DNA of 64,000 bases from assembly GCA_028023455.1 (NCBI GenBank), contig JAQFVV010012531.1:1862001-1926000 (forward strand), read 5' to 3'. Below, piece after piece: positions 36,918 through 49,252 of the stretch (positions within the stretch are counted from its first letter, which is position 1; the number at the start of each line of letters is the position of its first letter). A model generated the notes under the pieces. The model was given only the letters and a program-made list of their open reading frames with translations, did not search any database and had not been told where the DNA came from. This stretch comes from Epiperipatus broadwayi. Taxonomy: Eukaryota > Onychophora > Udeonychophora > Euonychophora > Peripatidae. The position numbers and the translations under genes were made by a program.

Positions 36918-37661
36918 CCTTTTAACCGCTAATTATATTATTGGTTGTATGAGGTAAAAATCAAATCTTTTAATTGGCCAACTCACAAACTGAAGACAAA
37001 GCCTATTGTTAAAACATATTCGCCTATAATATTAAATTCAACTCAGATACATTTATAAAAAGTATATTACTAATTTTTCAGGTTATGAAGAGAATGAAAG
37101 TTCTTTCAAAAATAAATTGCTATTTATTTATTCTAAAATATTCAATTTCGGCAACATAAAAGCTATAATATAAACAAAAAGGTCGACTTTTACGTTATAG
37201 AAAAGTAAATATTTCTTTTAAATATTTCTTTAATATTTTTACTAAAATCTTCAATATTTTTCGAAAATAATTGTTTTTTTAGTTTTTTTTTTAAAAAACT
37301 AGTTTAATTTCTGAAATTATATTTTTTTAATACTTAAAATTGCATTCGAAATGAAAATCTCAGCGTTTTTCTTTATTTTCTTTGATCAGGCGGTTTCTTT
37401 GTTCTTTCCAGCCAATCAGAATGTCTTTTTCGGCTGAGAGCATGCTAAGAACCAATCACAAGTAATGTTCTTTCTTTGTTTAGGTTTAAATGCGTTTTTT
37501 TTTATTTTTTACTTCTAAAATAAATCGGAAGAGGGCACCATCTTACAGAACTTTTAAAAACCTATTCAAAACCTATCAAACGAATTTTTTAGCATAAGAA
37601 CTGGCAGAGTTAGAGTGATGCCAGATGTCTACGAGGAGCCTCGTAGGAGGCGGGAAAAGGG
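36918..37661. mobile_element. piggyBac-like MITE (TTAA-flanked)
   Basis: Flanked by ttaa at 36914-36917 and 37662-37665. The left end reads ccttttaaccgctaat and the right end, reversed, reads cccttttcccgcctcc; this inverted repeat with the TTAA target is typical of piggyBac-type elements. Just inside the right end is the palindrome ctacgaggagcctcgtag. About 0.74 kb with no transposase, so non-autonomous. The interior contains two ccaatca words (near 37410 and 37455), noted but not interpreted as promoter sites. Confidence 0.65.
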
Positions 37662-37665
37662 TTAA

Positions 37666-39740
37666 TGAAATCACTATTCTATGATATTAACAATCTTACA
37701 AAGTAACCACTATTTTTTTTAAAAAAAAGTTTTGATTTTTTTTATAATAGTGAGTAATCAATTGTAAATCAAAATAATGGGTATGTAGTAATGATGCTCA
37801 TTATGGTGACTCTTCACATAATGATCCATCACTAACTGGAGTAAAGATATAGTATTATTAATGAATGCATTTAAGTATTTTCTATTAACTCATAATTTAA
37901 CTAAGACATAAAATGAATATAAGATGTTCACAGCTAGTAAAAAGGGTTTTCTTGAAACTAATTCTCTAAGCCTTATATTGTTATAGTCATAATTCTAAAT
38001 TTTGTATATTATAGAACATTTATATTTTTGGTAAATAATGATTTAATAAGAACACTTAAATGCACTTAATAATATTATTAAGAGTTTATAACAATCACAC
38101 ACATTTTTAAAAAAAGTTTTATTTTGGAGTTGCTAAGTTTATAAATACAGTACTGTGATTTATTTTTTATGTAAATAATAATCAGTTATTGCTAAAGTGT
38201 CAGATGAAGATTCAAGCCAAAATTCTTCAGTTTTTGACTCTAATCATTCTACCATTATACTAAATTGCACCGAGCAAAAGAAAAATGTTTTGCTGCTTGG
38301 TAGCTATGTGGAATTTGATTCCCAGAAGTAGTAGGATGAAATTTTGTCTAGGAATCTTTAGCTCTTAAGTTATCACTCTCCCACTATGATAAATTGTTTC
38401 AGGGCAGAATAAATAGTGAATTTTTTATATAAACAACATTGATAGGTACCATAGTTTATTGATTTCATTTGTTTAATGACTGCTTCTGTATTTTTCTTTA
38501 GAATCTATGAAATAAATATATAATAAAAGATGAGTAGTTAGTTATTTTATATGTATGACGCAATACCATTAATAATGCAGTATTAGTTCCTCAGTCTTCT
38601 CTAATTGGCCATTTTCCCAAATTAAGTATAATTCATTACGTATGCACAAATTCACTTTATTTATTTATATGTACAGATAGATCACTATTTGCTTGGCTCA
38701 TAGTTTGGTAACTTTTTCCATGTGGGCAGAATTATGAGGAGCCCTTTAAAGTTTCCTAACCAACAATTATTATTATTTTAGGGAGAGTTTCTGTTTATTT
38801 AAGGAACATTTTGCATTTAATTTTTAACATATTACATTGAATAAATAATAAACACAGTGCAGAACATATTATTCAGGCAGGCAAAAAATTACTGTAATAT
38901 TTATTTTTTTATTTATTTATCATAATGCAATTTTGATATAAGATGATGTATCATCTCATTAATTAGGGTGAGTAAACTCTTTTATCACATGGATTTTCCT
39001 GAAAAATAATATATACTAAAATTAAAAGGGACAAAAACACTCCATATTTAATGAAGTATCTATAAAATAATAACCCTAAATGGTATTAGAGTCATACTGT
39101 TAATTCATCCTATTAAAAAACAAAAATCAGTAGTCATTTGCTAAAAACAGAAAAAGATTGAGCTGGAAAAAGGATTTATCATTTCTGACATAAAGTTTGT
39201 ATCAGTTTTTAAAAGTAGATTTTAAAGAAACAAGAGAATGAGGAATTTATTGTCAAATTTTTCTTCATTTTTAATATAAAATGTACATATTATGTTTGTT
39301 AACTTATTTTTAAATTGTTAAAATTGCTAATCCAGAAAAAGCCATGGACACTTATCCCCCCCCCCCCCCATATTTTTTTTTTAAAACAAAATATATTTTT
39401 TTAAAATTGTTGCAAACTTAATAACAGGTGATTTAGAGATAAATTTGTTACAAACTTATTTGTCTTGAAAAAATCAAATTGATTAAAATAATAGAAACAT
39501 AGCAGGCATCAGTTAGGCTTATTAATTTGCAGATATTTATGTATATAATTTTTATTTTAAATATCTATTTCTATTAATTCATTTCTTATTTTATGCTTTT
39601 TTAAAAAAAAAATTATACCTATTTAAGATTAGATAAAAGTATTATTTAAGTCAATCCTAATGCTTGCTAATTAAACTCTAGTATTATAAAAAATCAAACG
39701 AAGCTTTTTATAAATTTGTTCAGACATTTAGAATAAACTT
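37666..39740. other. Gene-free AT-rich stretch
   Basis: No supported gene. Contains a run of 14 C at 39356-39369 directly followed by atattttttttt. Confidence 0.6.
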
Positions 39741-39749
39741 ATTTCTGAT

Positions 39750-41110
39750 AGTCAGTACTTATATATATATATAATCAATACTTATATATATGTATATGAT
39801 TTTCACAGGTTTTATACATGTAAATATTAAAGGTAGAACCCCAATTTCGGTGTATTTTCCTAAATAAATTTTAAGTATTATGTAACCAGACAAACAACCA
39901 GTTAAATATGGCAATTGCAAATTGAAATCATGCTATCTAATAACAGTATTTTTATTTGATCCACATTTAATTAAAAGCGGAATTGCTTTCAGCTTAATAC
40001 TTTATCTATGTAGTAAGAGTTATAATAAATCCAATATACATTATTGGTGAAGATCACAACACTTATTAAATATTTTTCACAAAATAAGCAAGCTTCTTCT
40101 ATGAGCATATATATATATATATTAATTAAAAGATTGTTCACGTAAATATTTAAAGTATAGCAAAAAATTCCATGTAATTTCCTAGACAATTTTTCCCCCT
40201 ATGATGTAGTTATGCAAACAGCTGGCAGTTGCAAGCTGATATCACATCATTTATTAGTAGTATATTATTTAAAGTTGTAAGTTAAAAGTGTTTTTACTTC
40301 TGATTAGGAAAAAGTACTATTACTAGATACCCTGATTTTAGTTTGCACCTCCCAGTTATAATGATTTGATTGCCTGGATACATCTTAGCTGAAGTTTACT
40401 CTGTTTAAAGTGAGAATCTTCTAATAAATATAAATAATCCCAATGCTAATGTATGAATATATTAGAGTCTGTATTTTAAAATTCTAGACTAATATATTTA
40501 TATATTTCACAGAGGATGGTGCTGAATTTTTTAATCATGTGGGGTGATTTAACATTTCTAATAAATAGGTATATATATATAACTTTATAAGAGAGGCTTG
40601 TTTATTTGTGAAGATTATTCACAAAGTTGTAATTTTCTCCTTTCTTACATATAAAGTATATAATAAAACATAGCACACATATATACAATTTTCTAATTTT
40701 TATGCATATAAAGTATATAATAAAACATAACCCATATATATATTATGTGTATGTGTGAATAAACAGAAACAGACCTACATGGATTATAAAGATAATTAAT
40801 TGTTTGTTAATTTATATTGACAGAACATAGAAAACAGTATATTTCCATTTGTTTATTTATGAAGTATGTATATCTGACTTATAATTGTTATATTATCTCA
40901 AGTTCTAAGCTTTAAAGAAGTTTTTTTCATAACTTAAAGATGGTTTAGACAAAAATACTATTATTACTGGTTGTTTGCAATTGCCAATTTTAATTGGTTG
41001 TTTGCCTGATTACATTATAGTTAAAGTTTATCTAGGCAAATAAATTGAAAATTCCCATTATACTTTATATTTACAATTATATATACATATTCATAGTATT
41101 ACTTCTGGGA
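39750..41110. repeat. Diverged direct and inverted repeats around gcaattgcaa-type motifs
   Basis: Phrases such as caattgcaaattgaaatcat (39911), cagttgcaagctgatatcac (40226) and tttgcaattgccaattttaa (40975) recur. The phrase cagttata/gattgcctg...gaagtttactctg (around 40360) resembles ggttgtttgcctg...aaagtttatctagg (around 41000). Within it, gcatataaagtatataataaaacata is duplicated at about 40650 and 40705. This looks like an old duplicated repeat, family unknown. Confidence 0.5.
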
Positions 41111-41879
41111 GCTTTTTTGTAATAAAAGTATAATAGCTAAATAGCTGATGTTTCAGTACAATAACAACTACATTTCTCATAGTAGTTTGAATTTATAAAA
41201 AAATAGAGATATTGGAGATACACTTGGAGTGTTGAGGAAAGGTTGCATAGTTTTATTTATTTCAACCAGTTATTTGATAGGATAAATTGAGTTATTTTGT
41301 TGAATACATACATAAAAGAAAAGACATTGATGGAAAGAAGAGATGATTATTAGGAAATTTATATTTATGAGTCAGAAGATCAAATGCTTTTTTTATGGTT
41401 AGTACCAATAAAGATAAAGGAAAAACCCATTTAATATATATTTAGAAGAATTACTAAATGATTGCTATTCTGATAATGATTGATTTAGCAGTGTGTTTAA
41501 GGGGTAAGGAAATTAGGTTACCATTAATCCAAAAACCTGGATTCAAATTCCATTTTAGATTCAGAAATACATAAAATCACAAACCTCTAAATATATGGAT
41601 AAAATGGAAATTATATAAAAATTAAACATATATATTAATATAACTTAATAATGAGAGTTATTAATAAATATTCCTTGAAAAATTTAATTTTATAAAAAAT
41701 TAAATTAATAAATTTAAATTCATTTGGTAAATAACAAAAATTCAAATACATTACTGTACTGTAATAAAAACTGTATGATATTTAGTTTATCTTAAAAGTG
41801 TTGTTAAAAAAGCGAGTTTAAAATTTGTTTAATTTATTAATAATTATCTATTTTGTTTTAAAAAATTGAATCAAGTAAA

Positions 41880-42965
41880 ATTTAAAAACTATTAGTTATA
41901 TATATATGCTTGCATTATTAAGTTGTAAAAAAGATCATAATAAAAATTGAAGATTTTTTAAAAATTTTTTTATCAAAAATTGTTGAACCAAAAATTCCTA
42001 CTTCACGATTCCTTTTGATTCCTTTTTCATTTACGTTTTAAGAAAAAGTGTTAGCATTAGAACTTTTTTGCGTTTTTTTTTTTGTCCAGAAGTGAGAATA
42101 AATACTGAATAAACTATTATGATTTTTTAGGAATCAACTTTTTCAAAAGAAAAACTGTTTTCTGAAGATATATTTCTATATCAAATTTGAGTTGTGTAAC
42201 CTTGTGCTGACGTTAAAACTCTCCCATTTCTTTTTATTTTATTTTTTAAAAAAGGAACTTTAATTTAGTATAGAATTAACAATGTTTTGATTTTAGCTGC
42301 CATACAAAATAGCAAATAAATGCTTATTTATATATTACATTTTAGATCACTAAGTAATATAAGTCATAACAATAATTGAAGATGTTTGATTAAAAACTAG
42401 TACATTGAAAGTGACAACTTTAAGATTCTTTTTCAGTTTATCTTATTAAAATAAATGTTTTAACATTATAATTGCCTAATTTTTTGGTTTTATATTTTGT
42501 CTATTGAGAATTAATGTTGGATAAACTATTATGAATTCGTACAGTTTGAACTATTTTATAAAAAGAAACTGAAAATATTTTTACATCAAAGTAAAAATTA
42601 TGCAATTTTGCACTGATATGAAAACTGTTGCCATTTTTTATTTTAATTTTTTTTTTGAAAATGAATTTTTAGAATATGATTGACAATGTTTTGATTTTGG
42701 CTGACATATAAAATTGCAAATAACTACATATTGCTTCAGATTACTGATGAATTAAAGTTCTTTATAAAAAAATTGTATTATGTAGATAATATTGTGTCAT
42801 ATTAGGTTATATCAAATGGCTTACGTATTATGCTTGAAAATTACATTTCTCTCCATTTTTTTTAAATGAGTTTTTATTATTAGATCGGGAGTGTTTAATT
42901 TTGGCTGCCATACAAAATTGCTTGTGGTTACATATTTATTATGTGCTGAAAGGTTTAATTTTGAA
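41880..42965. repeat. Tandem duplication of about 0.4 kb, two copies plus a partial third
   Basis: The phrase caatgttttgattttagctg with ccatacaaaatagcaaat occurs near 42279, again near 42685 (one or two substitutions per ten bases), and partially near 42886. Upstream text (attgaagat, tcctttttcattta, gataaactattatgat) repeats with the same spacing of about 405 bp. Confidence 0.8.
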
Positions 42966-43109
42966 AAAACTAAATCATAAGCTCTGAAGAAGGCAGTTGA
43001 ACAGTCTAAACTTTCAACTTACATTTGGTAATAATAAATAAATTTCATGTACTAAATGCATATGAAAAGTGTTTATTATTGTTATTACTTAATTATTATA
43101 AGATAGCAT

Positions 43110-43255
43110 GGCATTTGTTTTGTATCAGATTATCTTTCTTTTTAGTTAGAAATTAAGAGGTGTGCTTTTCACTGTTTGCTTTGTAACAGATTATCTTTCT
43201 CCTTTTTCACCCTTTTTATTTGGAAATTAAGAGACTTGCTTGTTCACCATTTATC
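43110..43255. repeat. Tandem duplication of about 70 bp, two copies
   Basis: Cagattatctttct followed by ttta-tt-gaaattaagag and tgcttttcac occurs at about 43125-43175 and about 43187-43245. Diverged, non-coding. Confidence 0.7.
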
Positions 43256-43261
43256 ATATTA

Positions 43262-44980
43262 CCATAGTCTCAGGATAGAATGGGTAGCATATCTCATTTG
43301 TTCATAAAAGATGTCTAGTTTGATATTTATTAAGATCAAGATTTGGTTTCTCTTTTAATATTTGTTTGAATCTTAAGATATAGTGGTTAGCATATCTACA
43401 TATTATGCCATTAACCTATGGCTTAAATCCAGGCCAGATAAATCTTGGAAACTTCTCTGGTCATATATAGCCTTTATATTTTTATTTTAAAAGTAGATGG
43501 ACAATAGCTAATCCAGTTAGTTATTCAATAATTGTTGGAAAATGGATGTGTAATTATTTTTAGCTAAATAGTTTTAAAGATTCCAGATAAACCATTTTTT
43601 AGATTTTAAACCACCAAACATCACATGATCACACTACTGTATGGAGAGTTTTGTCTGTTTTAATATCATTTTTTAGATGTCAGAGAGATGATTTAAAACA
43701 ATAAAAAATATGATTGTAATATGATGCAGATTTAATTATTGAAGAATAACATACCATATTCTTACTGACGTGAATTCACAGTTATTTTTATATCCACCTA
43801 TTTGCACTGGTTTATTCAATGTAAAGTTTATATATTCTATGCAAGATTTATTTATCTAGCTGCAAAGATTTAAAAATATTAAACTTGAAATATGAGGCAA
43901 TAAGTTGGAAATTTCATCTTTTTTGCTTTCAAATAATTTTAAGGTGTTAAAAAGAAAAAAGAAATATAATGTCAGCAGCTCACAATTGAGGGTGAAGGGG
44001 TAAGAATGAGCACGAAAAAATATATCATGTGGAAAAGGTGATGTATGAATGTGTTTATGACCTGTTAAAAATATCTTTTTCTTTTTGAAGATAAATTGGT
44101 TAGTTGGTGTGTGTGTGTGTGTATTTAATTATTTAATATATAAATTCTTCCTATCATTTGATTTGTCATTACATATTTCCTCCTATCTTCAGTGATGTTA
44201 TTATTTCATGACTGAAAATGCATTTTCTATATTCCACCCCCCCCTCAAAAACTCGAGACTTGATCTCAATTCATGTAGTTGAAAATCTTGGTAGAATTAT
44301 AAACATCTTGCTTACAAGTAAATTTAATAAAAATATATCGGAGCAAATACTTTGAGACTTCAGCTTCAGAATTTCGCCATAGAATTTTAATAGTGAACAG
44401 TTGATGAACCAATCAGAAGTTTCTTTAAAATAGAGGTGAAAAAAATGGAGTTTCATAGAAAAGAAATTAAAAGAAAAGGTTTGTATATTGTTTTACAGTA
44501 CTTGTAATTACTAATTAAAATATAAAATTGGTTATATTTATTAATTTTCACTGCTGACTTAATCAATTCGATTTAAATCTACCGATTAGATTTTTTATAT
44601 CAATTATTTTGATGTATGCAGGTACATGTATATACATACTCGTAGCTAGCGATTCAACATTGGTAGTAAATGAGTATAATATAGGAAATAAAAATCAATT
44701 CTGATTTAAATCTATCAATTAATTTTTGTATCATTTACTTTGGTATGTGCACGCACACACATATACATACAGTTTTTAATATCAACCAATTTAGCTAATT
44801 ATCCAATACTGTTCAGTAAATGTATAGGTAGAGATGTTTTTATTAGTTAGAATGTAATTGTCTGAATAATCCAAATTAGTTAAATACGTGTTGATTTGAT
44901 GAAATTTCATCAGAAATGCAATTTGATTTAATCTTAGGTGAAGAAATATTATAAACCATGGCACTGGATCTATGATTTAT
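43262..44980. other. Gene-free stretch with SINE-like and MITE-like relics
   Basis: No gene seen. Near 43383-43440 (tagtggttagcatatcta ... ggcttaaatccaggcc) is a weak A-box/B-box pair suggestive of an old tRNA-derived SINE. Near 43630-43660 cactactgtatggagagttt matches the end of the 60021-60317 foldback repeat. A (GT)n run is at about 44107-44123. Confidence 0.45.
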
Positions 44981-44994
44981 CTCTTTATTAGTAA

Positions 44995-45080
44995 TAACGT
45001 CATGATAAAGATTTAGTGATTTAGTGGTTAGTTGTGTTATGTCTTCAATGGGAATTCAAACCCAGATCAGGTCTACTGAT
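44995..45080 (+). repeat. Probable relic of a tRNA-derived SINE
   Basis: Gatttagtggttagttgtgt (A-box-like) is followed about 30 bp later by gggaattcaaacccagatc (B-box-like). Similar pairs lie near 41495-41560 and 43383-43440. Strongly decayed, so a tentative call. Confidence 0.35.
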
Positions 45081-45959
45081 TTGGTACTGATTTAGTATGT
45101 GTTCACAGTAATTTTGAACTGCTCAAAAGCGCCCCGCTGACTCATTCAAGCGATAAATGACCGATTAATCTACGTGTGGTTGTGAGATGTCCTTTAATTA
45201 CAAAATCACAATTTAAATCAATAATTAAAAAATTAAGCACAAATTTTATCCGATTATGCTTGATCTAATCATGTGACTAAAATATACAAACTCATAATTT
45301 ACATCAATAATTCTGAAATTAAAGTGCAAATTTCGACAATTATGCAATCATGACCATTCATTACAAAATCACAATTTACATCAACAATTAAAAAATTAGA
45401 GCATAACTTTTATATAATTATGCTTGATCATATGCCCAATCACTGTTAAGTATTCTAAAATAAATTTATATGAGTACCAACAAGTTAAAAGAAAGAAAAA
45501 ACAAGTCAAGAGAAATTAACAATAGTAATACTTAATTAACATTTATTAACCTTTAATAAGCAGAAGCTTAAACAACATAAACCATATATATAAAGGACAG
45601 TTAACATTTTAACTATTTATACACAAGATCAATAAAATCTATCTTCTGCTGATTAGTATTTTCTATTCTCACTAATATTCATTGTTAATTATATTCTAAC
45701 TTAGTCAATATTATTCTTAAATCTAGTTCTTTCGCTCTCCATTGTATTAAGTAATTTTTCTTTATTATTTCATTTAATCAGTTTTACACATTTGCTCTTT
45801 ATATATACAATGTTATCTTTTTCACAAATATTTAATGGATCATATGTTTTTAAGATACTGTTGGGTGCGGTGTACTGTGGCCACTAGGCGATGCTGCAGC
45901 ACCACCAAGAAGCCTGCAAGTGATAAATTTCTATCCAAAAATTGCTGAAATTGATGGGA

Positions 45960-46600
45960 AATTAAAATTAAAATGCCAAAGGCAAGACATCAAAAGTAAA
46001 TAAAAAGTCAAGTAAAAAAAAATCAAGTGAAATAATATGTAAATTGTAAAAAAGTACACACACACAAAATTGGTAAAAATACTTCAATAAGTAAAACACA
46101 AAATGCCTAAGGCAAAGTGAATCGAATAAATCCTTAAAAAATACAAATAAAAAAAACCCAAGAAAATGCTATGAAATTCGAATTACAAAAACAGAAATCG
46201 GTGAAAATACGTCAAATGCAACCCCCCTCCAGAATGAAGAATTCTTTGCTGAAATGGACAAAGTAAAATGCCTAAGGCAAAATAAATTGAACAAAATCTT
46301 CTAAAATACAAATTAAAAAAAACAAAACAAGAAAATGCTATAAAATTTGAATCACAACAAAAACAGAAAAAGTTTAATTGGTAAATGTCCAAAAAAATGG
46401 CAGATGGGCTTCATTAATAGCAGAAATTACAAAAACAGAATTTCATCAATATTTAACTTTTAACATTTTCAAATATGCATCTGCGATCATATTCCAAAGC
46501 AGCACAAAATACAAATTAAAAAAAAAACAAAAAAACAAGAAAATGCTATGCATCAAGATTTCAATCAAAAATAAGTAAAATGCAAAAACAAAAATTGATG
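45960..46600. repeat. Imperfect tandem units inside the left foldback arm
   Basis: Atgcc-aaggcaa and acaagaaaatgctatg phrases repeat at about 45974, 46099 and 46266, and at about 46165, 46334 and 46540. This gives units of roughly 130-200 bp with poly-A runs. The same units are mirrored in the right arm at about 48500-49130. Internal subrepeats are a known trait of Foldback-type elements. Confidence 0.7.
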
Positions 46601-47332
46601 TCTAACTAACAGATATACCCTCCCTCCTCCCACACAAAGAATTAAAATGAAAAATGGTCATCAATATTTAAAAAATAAAAGATTATTTGCAAATATGCCT
46701 GTGCATTAGCTAACTAACAGATATAATAATAATTCACAAACCTTAAATACAGACTAATATATATTAAGTCATTAAATATAGATAACAACAAATACATAGT
46801 GATCTGTTGTTATTTCTTAGAATAATTTCAAAGCAGCTATTTATATTGGGAGAGCTACTAATTGTTTTTCCCAAAAATTTATTACATTAATTATTCTCTG
46901 CTTTGAAATTATAGCATATTATAACATATGAATTCGAATAAAATAATCGGAATAGAAAATAAGCATGGCCATAGATTATAGAAAGTTTAAAATAATCATT
47001 GATTACAGTTACAGGAAAAATTATTAAAAAGTTATATTTATTGGCAAGAATGTTACAAGATTTTATTTTAACAAGAATTTTACATAATTGAGAATATTAT
47101 GGCATATCATTTAAATATATTTATAGATATTGTAGGAAAATTATTACCCAATTTTCTCAAGGCTGACTTGTCCAGTTCCAAGTGAATAACGGCAGATTAA
47201 AAAAAGAATTTAATAGAAGACATGGACCGAATAGTATCTAGCAAACAGTTATTTAAAGAAAGTTGCAAATTAAAATGTGATGTAATAGTTCTCTCACATA
47301 TATAATATCCCAATACAATTTAAAATAGTGAT

Positions 47333-47775
47333 TCTTCAGCATTTTGCCAAAGAGAAAATATTTTCTTTAAAAAAAACTTTAGTACAAATATTTTGTGCAC
47401 ACTGATAATTATATATAAGTTGCATATTGCATTATTTTTTATTTAAAGAAAGTTGCAAATTGAAATGTGATATAATAGGCCTCTCTTACATTAAAAAATA
47501 TTAGCACAGCTTTAGCAAACAATTATTTAAAGAAGGTAGTTCTGCAAAATATAACATCCCAATGCAATTTAAAATAATAAATATTTAATTAAAAATAAAA
47601 ACGTGGGGAAGTTATGTTTTAGAAAGGAAGAAAGGAAGAGAAAAGTGAAAGAGGGAAGTGATTCCTCAGCATTTTGCCAAAGAGAAAATATTTTCTTTAA
47701 AATATACTTTAGTACCATATTTTGTGCACAGTAAATATATATAAGATGCATATTTAATTATGTTTTATTTAAGAA
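47333..47775. repeat. Direct duplication in the foldback spacer
   Basis: Cagcattttgccaaagagaa with aatattttctttaaa and attttgtgcaca occurs at about 47338-47405 and again at about 47667-47730, both followed by tatatataag-tgcatatt and tttatttaa-gaaag. The region between them repeats part of the arm (agttgcaaattgaaatgtga at about 47450). Confidence 0.8.
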
Positions 47776-49252
47776 AGGATAGTGTAAATGCATCTATATT
47801 TTTTGATGTAAGAGGTCTATTACGTAAAATTTTAATTTGCAACTTTCTTTAAATAACCGTTTGCTAGATACTATTCGGTCCATGTCTTCTATTAAATTCT
47901 TTTTTTAATCTGCTGTTATTCACTTGGAACTGGACAAGTCAGCCTTGAAGAAAATTGGGTAATAATTTTTCTGCAATATCTATAAATCTATTTAAATGAT
48001 ATGCCAATTCTCAATTATGTAAAATTCTTGTTAAAATAAAATCTTGTAACATTCTTGTCAATAAATATAACTTTTTAATAATTTTTTCTGTAACTGTAAC
48101 CAATGATTATTTAAACCTTTTTGTTTTAAACTTTCTATAATCTATGGCCATGCTTATTTTCTATTCTGATTATTTTATTCAAATTCTCATGTTGTGATAT
48201 GCCATAATTTCAAAACAGAGAATAATTAATGTAATAAATTTTTGGGAAAAACAATTAGTAACTCTCCCAATGTAAATAGCTATTTTGAAATTATTCTAAG
48301 AGACAACAACAGATCACTATGTGCTCATTGTCTATATTTAATGTCTTAATATGTGTTAGTCAGTATTTAAGGTTTGTGGATTATTATTATATCTGTTAGT
48401 TAGATAACGCACAGGCACATTTGCAAATAGTCTTTTATTTTTTAAATATTGATGACCACCATTTTTTGCTTTAATTCTTTATGTGGGCAGAGGAGAGTAT
48501 ATCTATTAGTTAGACACCAATTTTTGTTTTTGCATTTTACTTATTTTTGATCAAATTCTTGATGCATAGCATTTTCTTGGGTTTTTTTTTTTTAACTTGT
48601 ATTTTGCGTTGCTTTGGAATATGATCGCAGATGCATATTTGCAAATGTTGAAAGTTAAATATTGATGAAATTCTGTTTTCGTAATTCCTGCTATTAATGA
48701 AGCCCATCCGCCATTTTTTTTTTAATTTACCATTAATTAAGCCTTTTCTGTTTTTGTTGTAATCTGAATTTCATAGCATTTTCTTGTTGTTGTTTTTTTA
48801 ATTTGTATTTTAGAAGATTTTGTTCGATTTATTTTGCCTTAGACATTTTACCTTGTCCATTTCAGCAAAGAATTCTTCATTCTGAGGGTGGTGGTGGTTG
48901 CGTTTGATATATTTTCACCGATTTCTGTTTTTGTAATTCAAATTTCATAGCGTTTTCTTGTTTTTTTTTAAATTTGTATTTTCAAAGGATTTATTCAATT
49001 TACTTTGCCTCAGGCATTTTGTATTTTACTTATTTGTGTATTTTTACTGATTTGTGTGTGTCTACTTTTTAAAAATTTATGTATTATTTCACTTGATTTT
49101 TTACTTATTTTTGATGTTTTGCCTTTGGCATTTTAATTTAAATTTCCCATCGTTTTCAGCAATTTTTGGATAGAAATTTATTATGTGCAGGCTTCTTGGT
49201 GGTGCTGCAGTGTCACCTAGTAGCCACAGTACACTACACCCAACAGTACCAT

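Noticed and set aside
37405-37465. CCAAT-type promoter words
   Set aside because: Two ccaatca words inside a MITE with no adjacent transcription unit are not enough to call a promoter.
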